In this document: positions 43,201 through 53,310 of the stretch, piece after piece
Position numbering within the stretch: position 1 is the first letter of the stretch
How the letters are laid out: every line of letters starts with the position of its first letter
Assembly (NCBI GenBank): GCA_964342385.1
Contig: CAYFGP010000002.1
Span: 87,628 to 151,627, forward strand
DNA: 64,000 nucleotides
Source: Oceanospirillum sp964342385
GTDB lineage: Bacteria; Pseudomonadota; Gammaproteobacteria; Pseudomonadales; Halomonadaceae
Direction: 5' to 3'
The notes under the pieces: model-generated
Database searches by the model: none
Told to the model about the DNA's origin: nothing
The model's input: the letters and a program-made list of their open reading frames with translations, nothing else
Translations under genes and position numbers: made by a program

Positions 43201-44722
43201 GACCTTTTTTCTGTTTACTATCATTGCCGCCTTTACGACGACGCATAACCAGCACACCTAACACCGCAACCAATAGAGCAGCAACGCCACCGCCAATAGC
43301 GATCATATTATTTTCTATGAAGCTACCTGGTTTCTCTGCAGAGCTTGGGCTTTCAGCTTCCTGCTGATCGGACTCATCAATAGTGAAAGGTTGAATCTCT
43401 TTCTTTTCTTCAACAACAGGAGCAGGAGGTTGCTCAGGCTCTGGCTGTTCTGCCGTGCTGTTCTCTTGCATTGATTCCTGCTGTTTCTGAGCTTCAGCCG
43501 CCAGGTCCAGACCAATTGCAGGTGCAGTGACAGCACCCGTTACTGCAGCAGAGCTGGTCGAAGCAACTGGAGGCTGGGTCAAATCAACCGCAGGCTCAGG
43601 CGCCATCTCGGGCTCAGGTTCACTCTCCGGAGTTTTGCTGGATAGCAACTGATTCTGCTTAGCCAGCATATTTTCCATTGCTGACAACTGCTCATCTTTT
43701 AGACGTATCAGTTTTTGTAAGGTGCTGATCTGTTTCTGCAAATCATCCAATCGGCTCGACAGATCAGCTTTTTCACGCTCCGACTTATCCAGACTTTCTT
43801 TGCTTAAAGCCAGCTCTTTTGCCAGCTCGTCTGCTTTACTGTTGTCCTGGGCTTCGCCTTCCTCAGCCACCAGTTTCAGCTTCTCTTTGTCTACGGCAGG
43901 CTGTGCCGGTTTCGCAGGCTGAGGAGCAGGGGCTGTTTTTGGAGTTAAAGCGGACTTAAGCGTGACCCATTCTCGGTTCTGTTTCGCCACCTCTCGGATA
44001 GCAGACAGAGAATCCCGCTTAGTCATCGCATTGGCATTTGGAATCAGGATGGTGCTGCCTGCTTCCATGTCATTGATATTGCCTGATGGGAAAGCGTCTG
44101 GGTTGGCATCCTGAATCGCCAGCATCGCCTGTTTGATGGTGATGTCGTTGTTCGGTCTGTTTTGACGAGCCAGGCTCCACAGGGTATCAGTTGGGCCAAT
44201 TTTGATTCTGCGGGCGCCCTCTTCCACCAGCTGACCGGCAGCTGGGGCGGCTAAAGGCTGGGTCTCGACAACAGCTGGGGTTGGCGCGGGTGTTTGAGCG
44301 GCATACTGCTGTCCTACTGTCGTGCTGTCATAAGCAGGCGGGTCTAGAAGGAAAGTATATTCGCGCAGTAAGCGCCCCTGAGGCCACTCAACGGTGAGTA
44401 ATAAATTAAGGAAAGGTTCTTTGACGGCCGCCTGACTGGTAAGTTCAATATAAGGCCCTCTGGCCCCATCACGAACAACAAAATCAAGATTTTGCAGGAA
44501 GAATTGACGCTGCAAACCTGCTCTGGCAAAGGCATCTTCATCTGCCAGCATCACCCTGATATCGGAAGCCGAAACTCCCTGAGTCTGTGACAACTGTATC
44601 GTCGCCTTTAACGGCTGATTTAACGATGATTGTAAATCAGCGTTACCAAGTCCAAGCCCTAACGCCAATGGACTGCTTAATAAGCCCACCGTTGCTAGAG
44701 TACCCGCCAGCTTGCGCACCAT
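40273..44722 (-). CDS. fimV: FimV pole-organising LysM protein (interrupted by assembly gap)
   Basis: FimV is an inner-membrane hub protein that organises the cell pole, type IV pili and c-di-GMP/cAMP signalling in Pseudomonas and related HubP in Vibrio. The signal peptide is VRKLAGTLATVGLLSSPLAL. A FimV N-terminal domain, a LysM domain (DTLWSLARQNRPNNDITIKQ), a coiled coil and a membrane helix (NMIAIGGGVAALLVAVLGVL) follow. A very long acidic cytoplasmic part has GGDLGGDLSLDDD and DISAELDDLSNLDLSEESA repeats, then a C-terminal TPR-like FimV domain (IKLDLARAYIDMGNSDSAME). AAGGA precedes the ATG at 44722. The 100-N gap at 42213-42312 lies in the repeats, and the flanking frames do not agree over 100 bases, so true length is unknown. 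Confidence 0.92.
42080..42384. repeat. 69-bp in-frame tandem repeats in fimV flanking a 100-N gap
   Basis: At least three near-identical 69-bp units (23 residues, core DISAELDDLSNLDLSEESA) lie before and after the run of N at 42213-42312. The gap is exactly 100 N, the usual placeholder for unknown length. The number of units in the genome is therefore undetermined. Confidence 0.85.
42480..43110. repeat. Gly-Asp-Leu tandem repeats in fimV
   Basis: Repeating in-frame units encode GGDLGGDLSLDDDLGGDL-like segments, related to each other at the DNA level (recurring CCAGATCACCGCCTAAGTC-type blocks). They form a highly acidic cytoplasmic low-complexity stretch. Confidence 0.75.
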
Positions 44723-45060
44723 AATTTGATTCCTTAACTCTTTGTGCTGTCCCGAACCTGCAGCACGGCCCACCGAAACCTAAGCCATCATAATACTTTG
44801 TTTCAGCTGATACTTTTCTGAGTGTAACTTGTATCAATATTTCAGCAATTTGTACACATCAGCAGGGAGTTAATCCAGCTTTTTTCCGGGTTTAGGTCAT
44901 TCTTTTTGCTCAGATTTTTCGCACTTGCACGTATATTACTAGCTTAGCATGCAAAGAACAGGCCAGCAAAAAAACGCTATTTAGAGTCCAAATTCCGGCA
45001 ATTTAACGCCAACAACAGACAACATTATTTTTCTCAGGGGTATCTTTTGCCATAAAACGG
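44723..45060. other. fimV upstream region
   Basis: This 338-bp non-coding stretch between fimV and the asd terminator should hold the fimV promoter on the minus strand. The frame of fimV is open to 44773, but those residues precede the signal peptide and lack a ribosome binding site. No operator was recognised. Confidence 0.5.
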
Positions 45061-45087
45061 AAAAAGCCTGCCGAAGGCAGGCTTTTT
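45061..45087 (-). terminator. Rho-independent terminator of asd
   Basis: AAAAAGCCTGCC/GGCAGGCTTTTT forms a perfect 12-bp stem with a 3-nt loop, about 27 bp after the asd stop codon. It separates the leu-asd block from fimV. Confidence 0.9.
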
Positions 45088-45113
45088 CAATGTCACAGAA
45101 AATTAATGTGAAA

Positions 45114-46229
45114 TTAATCTTCTAACAGGATGCGCAGCATGCGACGCAGAGGTTCGGCAGCCCCCCACAGCAGCTGATCACCAACGCTAAAGGCGTTCAG
45201 GTATTCATCACCCAGGTTCATCTTACGCAGACGACCCACAGGCACACTCAGAGTACCGGTGACTTTAACAGGGCTCAGCTCAGACGCTGTGATATCACGC
45301 TCGTTTGGAATCACTTTCACCCAATCGTTTGCTTCAGCGATCATGCCTTCGATCTCATCCATCGGCACATCTTTCTTCAGCTTGATGGTAAATGCCTGAC
45401 TATGACAACGCATGGCACCGATACGTACACAAGTACCATCGATTGGAATCGGGCTATCACCCAGACCCAGAATCTTGTTGGTTTCTGCGTAAGCTTTCCA
45501 CTCTTCGCGGCTCTGACCGTTATCCAGCTTGGTATCGATCCAAGGGATCAGAGAGCCTGCCAGAGGTACGCCGAAGTTATCAACTGGCATCTGATCGCCA
45601 GCGATAGTTTCAGCAACCTTACGATCCACTTCCAGAATGGCAGAACCTGCATCCAGCTTATCTGCTACTGCTGAGTTGATAATACCCATCTGAGCAATCA
45701 GCTCTTTCATATGACGCGCACCACCACCAGAAGCCGCCTGGTAGGTCATGGAAGTCATCCACTCCACCAGATCGTTCTGGAACAGGCCACCCAGGCCCAT
45801 CAGCATCAGAGATACGGTACAGTTACCCCCCACATAGGTTTTAACACCCTTGGCCAGACCATCCTTAATCACATTCATGTTCACCGGATCCAGTACGATG
45901 ATGGCTTCATCATCCATACGCAGCGAAGACGCCGCATCAATCCAGTAACCGTTCCAACCGCTTTCACGCAGTTTAGGATAAACCGCCTTGGTGTAATCGC
46001 CGCCCTGACAGGTGATGATGATATCCATCGCCTTCAGTTCTTCGATATCCGTTGCATCCTTCAGTGCAGGGGCTTCTTTACCAAAGTTTGGTGCCGCCTG
46101 ACCTGCCTGAGAGGTTGTAAAAAAGATCGGTTCGATATGATTAAAATCACCTTCGTCCTGCATACGCTTCATCAATACGGAGCCTACCATGCCCCGCCAG
46201 CCAACAAGACCTACACGTTTTTGAGCCAT
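45114..46229 (-). CDS. asd: Aspartate-semialdehyde dehydrogenase
   Basis: Asd reduces aspartyl phosphate to aspartate semialdehyde, the branch point to lysine, methionine, threonine and diaminopimelate. It opens VGLVGWRGMVGSVLMKRM, has FFTTSQAGQ and the catalytic Cys137 in YVGGNCTVSLMLMGLGG. AASGGGARHMKELIAQMG and RIGAMRCHSQAFTIKLKKD follow. From the ATG at 46229 (AGGTG upstream) it has 371 residues, matching the E. coli-type enzyme (367). The frame extends 10 codons upstream to 46259, which is not family-like. Confidence 0.96.
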   Translation of the reverse strand: MAQKRVGLVGWRGMVGSVLMKRMQDEGDFNHIEPIFFTTSQAGQAAPNFGKEAPALKDATDIEELKAMDIIITCQGGDYTKAVYPKLRESGWNGYWIDAASSLRMDDEAIIVLDPVNMNVIKDGLAKGVKTYVGGNCTVSLMLMGLGGLFQNDLVEWMTSMTYQAASGGGARHMKELIAQMGIINSAVADKLDAGSAILEVDRKVAETIAGDQMPVDNFGVPLAGSLIPWIDTKLDNGQSREEWKAYAETNKILGLGDSPIPIDGTCVRIGAMRCHSQAFTIKLKKDVPMDEIEGMIAEANDWVKVIPNERDITASELSPVKVTGTLSVPVGRLRKMNLGDEYLNAFSVGDQLLWGAAEPLRRMLRILLED

Positions 46230-46461
46230 CTTTTCACCTATATGGTCATTAAACATCACCTACCCCAAAGCTATACCAAATGCCTTCCGGGGTTAGGCTA
46301 AATCAAGAGACTGCGTAGCAGCCTCTCAGAATCTTCTCACGCTTTTTATCAGGAACTCTTTTAAAATGCCTTTCAAAACACTTTTCAAGCACAAGCTTTT
46401 GTTAAACAAGAGCTTCTATCAAGCATAAGTTCCCATCGCTTTTCAGCGAGTCAAAAGTTTA
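46230..46461. other. leuB-asd intergenic region
   Basis: This 232-bp gap contains A/T-rich short irregular repeats (CTTTTAAAATG, CTTTCAAAACA, CTTTTCAAGCA at about 46358-46391) and a hairpin at about 46393-46415 with arms AAGCT-TTGTT and AACAA-AGCTT. No gene is present. Confidence 0.4.
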
Positions 46462-47523
46462 TTACAGTGCTGCAACGACTGCATCACCCATCTGCTCAGT
46501 CGTCACCAGAGTGCAACCTTCAGACATGATATCGCCCGTACGCAGACCTTGATCCAACACTTTCTGTACCGCAGCTTCGATACGATCCGCTGCCGCACTT
46601 TCATCCAGAGAGTAACGCAGCATCATAGCCACAGACAGGATAGTCGCCAGTGGGTTCGCTTTGCCCTGACCGGCGATATCTGGCGCAGAACCGTGACATG
46701 GCTCGTACATACCCTTGCCATCTTTATCCAGAGAAGCAGAAGGCAGCATACCGATAGAACCGGTCAGCATAGCCGCTGCATCAGACAGGATATCACCGAA
46801 CATATTGCCGGTTACCACAACGTCAAACTGTTTAGGTGCACGCACCAGCTGCATCGCAGCGTTGTCGACCAGCATATGGCTCAGCTCAACATCAGGGTAT
46901 TCCTTCGCCAGCTCTTCCATCACCTCTTTCCACAGTACAGTTACTTCCAGTACGTTGGATTTATCAACGGAACACAGACGCTTGCCACGCTTTTGCGCTG
47001 CTTCAAACGCCTGACGGCCGATACGACGAATCTCAGACTCGTTGTATACGTAAGTGTTGTAACCTTCACGTTCGCCATTTTCCAGCGTGCGGATGCCACG
47101 TGGCTGACCAAAGTAGATACCACCGGTCAGTTCACGCACGATCAGGATATCCAGACCGGAAACCACTTCAGGCTTCAGAGTGGATGCTTCTGCCAGCTGC
47201 GGGTACAGAATCGCTGGACGGAAGTTAGCAAACAGTTCCAGCTCAGAACGCAGACCCAGCAGACCTTTCTCTGGACGGCTTTCCATTGGGTTACCGTCCC
47301 ACTTAGGACCACCTACCGCACCCAGCAGGATTGCATCGGCAGAACGAGCCTTGTTCAGCGTTTCTTCCGGCAGTGGATTACCCGTCGCATCTACCGCAGA
47401 ACCACCTACCAGCGCGCTATCGATTTCGATATCCAGATTCAGAGTGCCTAAAACTTTTACTGCTTCAGTCACAATCTCAGGACCAATACCGTCACCCGGC
47501 AGTACCAATACATTCTTAGTCAT
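46462..47523 (-). CDS. leuB: 3-isopropylmalate dehydrogenase
   Basis: LeuB oxidatively decarboxylates 3-isopropylmalate in leucine synthesis. VLVLPGDGIGPEIVTEAVKV at the N-terminus, AILLGAVGGPKWD, RELTGGIYFGQPRG, and the substrate/Mg site with VDNAAMQLVRAPKQFDVVV and NMFGDILSDAAAMLTGSIGM are diagnostic. The 353-residue length is standard. It lies 145 bp after leuD; a 9-bp hairpin stands between them. Confidence 0.97.
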   Translation of the reverse strand: MTKNVLVLPGDGIGPEIVTEAVKVLGTLNLDIEIDSALVGGSAVDATGNPLPEETLNKARSADAILLGAVGGPKWDGNPMESRPEKGLLGLRSELELFANFRPAILYPQLAEASTLKPEVVSGLDILIVRELTGGIYFGQPRGIRTLENGEREGYNTYVYNESEIRRIGRQAFEAAQKRGKRLCSVDKSNVLEVTVLWKEVMEELAKEYPDVELSHMLVDNAAMQLVRAPKQFDVVVTGNMFGDILSDAAAMLTGSIGMLPSASLDKDGKGMYEPCHGSAPDIAGQGKANPLATILSVAMMLRYSLDESAAADRIEAAVQKVLDQGLRTGDIMSEGCTLVTTEQMGDAVVAAL

Positions 47524-47588
47524 TGCTTATATCCTTGTTTCTCGCAGTCGGACTCTCTCTGACTACGGCTTGCATTTTTAAATTGCTC

Positions 47589-47617
47589 AGTGCCTGAAAT
47601 TCACAATCTCAGGCACT
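47589..47617. terminator. Hairpin in the leuD-leuB gap
   Basis: AGTGCCTGA/TCAGGCACT forms a perfect 9-bp stem around an 11-nt loop between leuD and leuB. No T-run is adjacent, so it may be an attenuating or mRNA-stabilising structure and not a full terminator. Confidence 0.45.
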
Positions 47618-47668
47618 ATATAGTCATTATGTTTTTCTGGCGTTATGACCGGCTAACCAAGCAAGTGC

Positions 47669-48307
47669 TTAATTAAATAGCCAAGGCGCTTGCTGCTTAC
47701 GCTTCTCTTCATAAGCACGGATCTGATCGGCATTTTCCAGTGTCAGGCCGATATCATCCAGACCGTTTAACAGGCAGTGACGACGGAAATCATCCACATC
47801 AAACGCAATGGCACGACCACCAGGAGTACGGATCTCTTTTGCTTCCAGATCCACTACCAGGCGATAACCTTCTTCCGCTTCAACCTCTTTAAACAGGCTG
47901 TCTACAGTATCTTCGTCCAGAATGATCGGCAGAATACCGTTCTTAAAACAGTTGTTGTAGAAGATATCCGCAAAGCTTGGGGCAATCACACAACGGAAAC
48001 CGTAATCCAGCAGTGCCCAAGGTGCGTGCTCACGGGAAGAACCACAACCGAAGTTCTGACGTGCCAGCAGGACAGAAGCACCCTGATAACGGGATTGGTT
48101 CAGTACAAACTCTTCGTTCAGTGGACGACCAGTGCAATCCTGATCCGGCTTACCTTCATCCAGGTAACGCAGCTCATCAAACAGGTTAGGACCAAAGCCT
48201 GAACGCTTAATGGATTTCAGGAACTGCTTTGGAATGATCATATCGGTGTCGACATTGGCTCGATCCATAGGCGCAGTCAAGCCGTCTAATTGTGTAAACT
48301 TGTCCAT
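47669..48307 (-). CDS. leuD: 3-isopropylmalate dehydratase small subunit
   Basis: LeuD pairs with LeuC as isopropylmalate isomerase. It opens with LDGLTAPMDRANVDTDMIIP and has LLARQNFGCGSSREHAPWAL and IAPSFADIFYNNCFKNGILP, the swivelling-domain signatures. At 212 residues it is typical. It lies 16 bp after leuC and is co-transcribed with it. Confidence 0.97.
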   Translation of the reverse strand: MDKFTQLDGLTAPMDRANVDTDMIIPKQFLKSIKRSGFGPNLFDELRYLDEGKPDQDCTGRPLNEEFVLNQSRYQGASVLLARQNFGCGSSREHAPWALLDYGFRCVIAPSFADIFYNNCFKNGILPIILDEDTVDSLFKEVEAEEGYRLVVDLEAKEIRTPGGRAIAFDVDDFRRHCLLNGLDDIGLTLENADQIRAYEEKRKQQAPWLFN

Positions 48308-48323
48308 TTTAACCTCCGGCTTC

Positions 48324-49751
48324 TTAGGCTGTTTCTACTTCACGTACGTCAACAAAATGACCTGCAACGGCGGCAGCGGCTGCCATACCTGGGCTTACCA
48401 GGTGTGTACGACCACCAAAGCCCTGACGGCCTTCAAAGTTACGGTTAGAGGTTGAGGCACAATGCTCACCGGCACCTAACTTATCAGCATTCATCGCCAG
48501 ACACATGGAACAACCCGGCTCACGCCACTCAAAACCCGCTTCGGTAAAGATTTTATCCAGACCTTCTTCTTCTGCCTGCTGTTTCACCAGACCAGAACCC
48601 GGTACAACCAGCGCCTGAATCACGTTATCAGCAACCTTCTTGCCTTTTGCTACCGCAGCGGCTTCACGCAGATCTTCGATACGGGAGTTGGTGCAAGAAC
48701 CGATAAATACACGGTCCAGTTTAATATCGGTGATCGCCTGACCTGCGCTTAAACCCATGTACTCCAGAGCACGGGTGTAAGCCTTCTGCTGATTCTCATC
48801 AGACTGATCTGCTGGGTTAGGTACCGCAGCATTTACAGGCACTACCATCTCTGGCGAGTTACCCCAGGTTACCTGCGGCGCGATTTCGCTGCCTTCCAGC
48901 TCAACCACGGTATCAAATACCGCATCAGCATCAGAGTGCAGTTCATTCCAAGCCGCTACCGCTTGCTCCCACTGATCTTCAGTCGGGGCAAATGGACGAC
49001 CTTTTACGTAATCGATAGTCGTTTGGTCAACGGCAACCAGCCCCACACGGGCACCGGCTTCAATCGCCATATTACAGATGGTCATACGCGCTTCCATAGA
49101 CAGGCTCTGAATCGCCTCACCACCAAACTCAATCGCATAACCTGTGCCGCCCGCAGTACCGATCTTGCCGATAACAGCCAGTACCACGTCTTTACCGGTA
49201 ACACCAGCACCCAGCTGGCCGTTTACCTTAACCAGCATGTTTTTCATCTTGCGCTGGATCAGACACTGAGTGGCCATTACATGTTCCACTTCAGAAGTAC
49301 CGATACCGTGAGCCAGTGCACCAAACGCACCGTGAGTAGCGGTGTGAGAATCACCACACACCACAGTCATACCCGGCAAAGTCGCGCCCTGCTCAGGGCC
49401 CACTACGTGCACAATACCCTGACGAATATCGTTGATCTTAAATTCGGTCACACCGAACTCATCACAGTTATCATCCAGCGTCACAACCTGAATCTTAGAT
49501 ACCGGATCTTCGATACCTTCGTTACCGGCTTTACGCTCTTCAACGGTCGTCGGTACGTTGTGATCAGGGGTCGCCAAGTTAGCGTTTACACGCCACAGGC
49601 CACGGCCTGCCAGCTTCAGACCTTCAAATGCCTGAGGAGAGGTTACTTCGTGTAATAACTGACGGTCGATGTAGATCAAAGATGTACCGTCGTCACGCTC
49701 TTGTACCAAGTGGTCATCCCACAATTTGTCGTACAGGGTTTTGCCTGCCAT
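48324..49751 (-). CDS. leuC: 3-isopropylmalate dehydratase large subunit
   Basis: LeuC carries the [4Fe-4S] cluster of isopropylmalate isomerase. It opens KTLYDKLWDDHLV, has VVCGDSHTATHGAFGALAHG, the cluster Cys in VFIGSCTNSRIEDLREAA and the Cys pair in EPGCSMCLAMNADKL. From the ATG at 49751 (GAGGAG upstream) it has 475 residues; six codons of open frame precede this. It is divergent from a LysR-type regulator, as in Pseudomonas. Confidence 0.97.
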   Translation of the reverse strand: MAGKTLYDKLWDDHLVQERDDGTSLIYIDRQLLHEVTSPQAFEGLKLAGRGLWRVNANLATPDHNVPTTVEERKAGNEGIEDPVSKIQVVTLDDNCDEFGVTEFKINDIRQGIVHVVGPEQGATLPGMTVVCGDSHTATHGAFGALAHGIGTSEVEHVMATQCLIQRKMKNMLVKVNGQLGAGVTGKDVVLAVIGKIGTAGGTGYAIEFGGEAIQSLSMEARMTICNMAIEAGARVGLVAVDQTTIDYVKGRPFAPTEDQWEQAVAAWNELHSDADAVFDTVVELEGSEIAPQVTWGNSPEMVVPVNAAVPNPADQSDENQQKAYTRALEYMGLSAGQAITDIKLDRVFIGSCTNSRIEDLREAAAVAKGKKVADNVIQALVVPGSGLVKQQAEEEGLDKIFTEAGFEWREPGCSMCLAMNADKLGAGEHCASTSNRNFEGRQGFGGRTHLVSPGMAAAAAVAGHFVDVREVETA

Positions 49752-49847
49752 GGTTTCACTCCTCATCATTTATCTGATCGCCTCGATGGGCGTTGAAAGC
49801 AGTTTAGGGCTTGCGTTACGATAAAACAAATTCATATTTTTTATTGA

Positions 49848-49858
49848 TTGGATTCCAA
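49848..49858. promoter_or_regulatory. TTGGA-T-TCCAA dyad in the leuC/lysR gap
   Basis: An 11-bp dyad lies in the 173-bp divergent region between leuC and the LysR gene. LysR regulators bind short dyads in such divergent promoters, so this is a candidate site. It is a single site, seen once. Confidence 0.4.
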
Positions 49859-49924
49859 ACAGTTATAGATAACATTAAAGCAGTTTTCTCTTTTATAAAG
49901 AGAGCGTTAGCGAGATAGAGAGCG

Positions 49925-50818
49925 ATGGATACACAATCATTACAGGCTTTTATTACTGTTGCGGAAACCGGTTCTTTTTCCCGTGCCGCTGAGATACTGC
50001 ACCTGACACAACCGGCCGTTTCCAAGCGCATCGCCAATCTGGAATCCCAACTGGATTGCCGCCTGTTTGATCGTATCGGTCGGCAAACTCACCTAACAGA
50101 AGCCGGTCAGGCGTTGATGCCCCGAGCAAGAAAGGTATTAGTAGAACTGGAAGATACCCGACGCCTGCTGAACAATATCAACGGCGAGATTGCCGGCTCA
50201 TTGGTCTTGGGTACCAGCCACCACATAGGACTGCATCGCCTACCACCAGTACTTAAGGCGTTTACCTCAAGTTTTCCTCAGGTCAAACTGGATATGCGCT
50301 TTTTGGATTCAGAACAGGCTTACGAAGGGATATTACAGGGTGAATTAGAGTTAGCCGTGGTTACTCTATCGCCAAAACATATCGCCCTACCGCAGCATAC
50401 TGCCAACCTAACTGTGGTCCCTATCTGGAACGATAGACTCAGGGTTGTTGCCGCCAAGGATCACCCCATCACGCAACTGAAAAATGTCGAGCTAAAAACC
50501 CTGACTCAATACGATGCGGTACTACCCGGCTTTCAGACCTTTACCCGCGGTATTGTAGCCACAGCATTTGCTAAACAGAATCTGGAATTGCAGGTGGCAC
50601 TATCGACTAACTATATGGAGACATTAAAGATGATGGTGTCGATTGGCTTGGGTTGGAGTGTACTACCAGAAACCTTGATTGATGACACCATGCAGGTGAT
50701 CGAGCTACCTGAAATCGATCTGACCCGACCACTGGGTTATCTCTATCATCAGGAAAGAACCCTATCCAATGCCAGCCAGCAGTTAATCAGGTTACTGGAA
50801 CAGCATAAGGATCTGTAA
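49925..50818 (+). CDS. LysR-family transcriptional regulator
   Basis: This 297-residue regulator opens MDTQSLQAFITVAETGSFSR with the winged-helix HTH (AAEILHLTQPAVSKRIANLE), then a periplasmic-binding-like effector domain (residues about 90-290). It is divergent from leuC, so control of leucine genes is the simplest guess. Some LysR proteins next to leuC in Pseudomonas have this arrangement. The effector is unknown. Confidence 0.9.
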   Translation: MDTQSLQAFITVAETGSFSRAAEILHLTQPAVSKRIANLESQLDCRLFDRIGRQTHLTEAGQALMPRARKVLVELEDTRRLLNNINGEIAGSLVLGTSHHIGLHRLPPVLKAFTSSFPQVKLDMRFLDSEQAYEGILQGELELAVVTLSPKHIALPQHTANLTVVPIWNDRLRVVAAKDHPITQLKNVELKTLTQYDAVLPGFQTFTRGIVATAFAKQNLELQVALSTNYMETLKMMVSIGLGWSVLPETLIDDTMQVIELPEIDLTRPLGYLYHQERTLSNASQQLIRLLEQHKDL

Positions 50819-50912
50819 AAGCAAAATTATGAAAACAAATATCCTGAACAACTAATGCTCTGAAAAACAGACTATTCGAAAAATCAAAGACAGGAAAATA
50901 GAAAAGAAAGCC

Positions 50913-53237
50913 CTACAGCTCAACAGCCGTGCTTGAGTTAGTTGCCGCCAATACAGCACGACCTTTACCCGCATGCTTAACCTGATACATGGCTTTATCC
51001 GCCTGATCGATCAGGCTGACCTCACTCTGAGCATGATCTGGGTAAACCGCCACCCCGATACTGCCACCCACATGAATATCAATACCATCAATGGAAATCG
51101 ACTCACCGATTAGATGATTCAAGCGTTCAGCAACCTGTAGCGCCATCTCGCCACTTTCTACCTCACGTAGCAAGACCAGGAACTCATCACCACCGACACG
51201 GGCCACCGCATCATGCTTTTTAATTGCCCCGGACAGCTTTTTCGCCAACGCAATCAGCAACTTATCGCCCAGTAGATGACCATAGGTATCATTGACCGGT
51301 TTAAAACCATCCAGATCGATAAACAACACAGCAAATTTTTTCTGCTCTTTATCAAACAGCGCAATGGTTTTACGCACTTCTGAAGTGAACAGAATACGGT
51401 TTGGCAGCTTAGTCAGTGGATCATGCAACGCTTGGAAACGCATGGTCTCCAGCTCTTTTTTCTGCTCGGTAATATCACCCATGACACAGATAAACTGAGT
51501 AATCTCATCGTGCAAGCCACGAATAGCTGACATATGAGCACGCTGGATATAGATCTCACCGTCTTTACGACGGTTGGTCATCTCACCTTCCCACTCACCT
51601 TCATCCAACAACTCATCCCACATCTGCTGATAGAAATCAGCATCGTGATAACCCGAAGAAAGTAACGACGCATTACGCCCCTGGACCTCTTCCGGCTCAT
51701 AACCGGTCACCTCGGTGAAGGCTGGATTGACCAGGCTAATCGTGCCTTTAGCATCGGTCACCATCATAGGCTCATGGGAGTGACGGAATACCGCCTTGGA
51801 GATCTGCGCTTCGTAACGGGTTTCCTGCTCCGAGGAAATATCACGGAACAATACCTGAGTGGCCGATTCACCCTCAAAGTGAATACCCGCACCCGACACC
51901 TCCGCAAGGAAAGGTGTACCGTCATAACGCATTAACTTCTCTTCGATAAATGGCATAGTGCCATCACCGTAGGATTCACGCATACGTTGCTGTACGGTTT
52001 CTTTCGACTCTTCGTGTACAAATTCCATCACATCTCGGCCAATCAATAGACCAGGAGACCCCACACCCAATAAGTTCTGTGCAGCCTGATTGACCAGCAG
52101 GATTTTGCCCTTACGATGAATAATCACCGCCTCAGGTGACAAATCAAACAGAGACTTATAACGGGTTTCACTCTCTGCAAACTGCTCCAATAAGCTCGAT
52201 GCCATACGAATCGCTGTAAAACGGCTGTTCAATAGCAGAAACAGTACCAGAGTAATCAACAAACTGATCAAGCCCGAAGCCAGCATAGTGCTTTCATCGT
52301 AAGCCTGTTCAGCTGCAGCCAATTCACTCCCCGGTAACGGCGTGATACGGATGGTCAGCGCTTGCCCACCCAAAGTCAGCACAGAATTTAAGACACGATT
52401 TTGCGGTACCGAGTGATCTCCAGCGCTTTGTGGACTCGAATCAAAAACAGGAGCCGTACCCGCACGACTGTCATACAACTGCAAACGCAGACCTTCCGGA
52501 GCCTCGGACATCACCTGCTGAGCGATACGGGTCATCGAGAAACCCAGTGTTGCCCAACCTTTAAACAAGCCATCTGTTTCCGCCATCAAAGAGATATCAG
52601 GGTGCCACTCACTGTCGTAAACAGGCAGCAGTAACAGATAATCCAGCGAATGGGCTTCTGTTGGCAGTAAGGAGATGGGATGAGAGAGCGTGGCCAGCCC
52701 GGTCTCACGGGCCAGTAACGCAGCGGTACGGCGATGACTTTCTACCGAGATATCAAAACCGCGCACTTTGGCAGAGACCGCTTCCGGTGCTAAATAGAGC
52801 ACCACCATATACTCTTCTCTGACACCTTCAGGGAAAATTCGAAAACCGGGAAAACGTTGCTGTCGTTTAGCCAGATAAGGGTCCAACTGGAAATCAAATA
52901 CGCTTTCAGTGTAAGTTAAACCGATAATACCCAGTGCGTTGTAATCCAGGTTTAGCGAGTTAACAAACTGACTCCAGCTGGCAGGCGGAAGGTCTTCATG
53001 ACCAAGGACAACGCCACGAGCCGAACGCAGCAACATAGGAAAAGGTTTGATTTTTTCATGCAGCAGATCAGAGGCCTGCTCAGCGGTATTTTGGAACTGA
53101 GAGGTAATATCATCATTTTTTTGTCGCGCCACATCGGCACTGTATATAAAAGACACATACAGCAATAGACCGAGTACAAGCAGGGTAAAAAAGACATTCA
53201 ACCCTTTGTTAGCACCGACAAAAAACTTATCTTCCAT
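50913..53237 (-). CDS. CHASE-PAS-PAS diguanylate cyclase
   Basis: This membrane protein of about 774 residues has TM1 (residues about 12-34), a periplasmic CHASE domain (about 70-270; NALGIIGLTYTESVFDFQ, FPEGVREEYMVVLYL), TM2 (about 318-340), two PAS domains (LFDLSPEAVIIHRKGKILLV; SLVNPAFTEVTGYEPEEVQG) and a GGDEF domain with ARVGGDEFLVLL. LHDPLTKLPNRILF and LFIDLDGFKPVNDTYGHLLG are intact, so it should make c-di-GMP. K-K-H-D stands where an RxxD inhibitory site would be. No EAL domain is present. AGGTGG lies before the ATG at 53237. It is convergent with the LysR gene. Confidence 0.93.
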   Translation of the reverse strand: MEDKFFVGANKGLNVFFTLLVLGLLLYVSFIYSADVARQKNDDITSQFQNTAEQASDLLHEKIKPFPMLLRSARGVVLGHEDLPPASWSQFVNSLNLDYNALGIIGLTYTESVFDFQLDPYLAKRQQRFPGFRIFPEGVREEYMVVLYLAPEAVSAKVRGFDISVESHRRTAALLARETGLATLSHPISLLPTEAHSLDYLLLLPVYDSEWHPDISLMAETDGLFKGWATLGFSMTRIAQQVMSEAPEGLRLQLYDSRAGTAPVFDSSPQSAGDHSVPQNRVLNSVLTLGGQALTIRITPLPGSELAAAEQAYDESTMLASGLISLLITLVLFLLLNSRFTAIRMASSLLEQFAESETRYKSLFDLSPEAVIIHRKGKILLVNQAAQNLLGVGSPGLLIGRDVMEFVHEESKETVQQRMRESYGDGTMPFIEEKLMRYDGTPFLAEVSGAGIHFEGESATQVLFRDISSEQETRYEAQISKAVFRHSHEPMMVTDAKGTISLVNPAFTEVTGYEPEEVQGRNASLLSSGYHDADFYQQMWDELLDEGEWEGEMTNRRKDGEIYIQRAHMSAIRGLHDEITQFICVMGDITEQKKELETMRFQALHDPLTKLPNRILFTSEVRKTIALFDKEQKKFAVLFIDLDGFKPVNDTYGHLLGDKLLIALAKKLSGAIKKHDAVARVGGDEFLVLLREVESGEMALQVAERLNHLIGESISIDGIDIHVGGSIGVAVYPDHAQSEVSLIDQADKAMYQVKHAGKGRAVLAATNSSTAVEL

Positions 53238-53310
53238 AACCACCTGATACTACTTGATACTGCAGACTTTGCCCCAGCAAAGTTTGGGTATCAATAATAC
53301 CACTTAAAAT

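Noticed and set aside
42424..43248. 274-residue His/Pro/Asp-rich open frame on the plus strand
   Set aside because: It is an antisense reading of the Gly-Asp-Leu repeats of fimV and has no support of its own.
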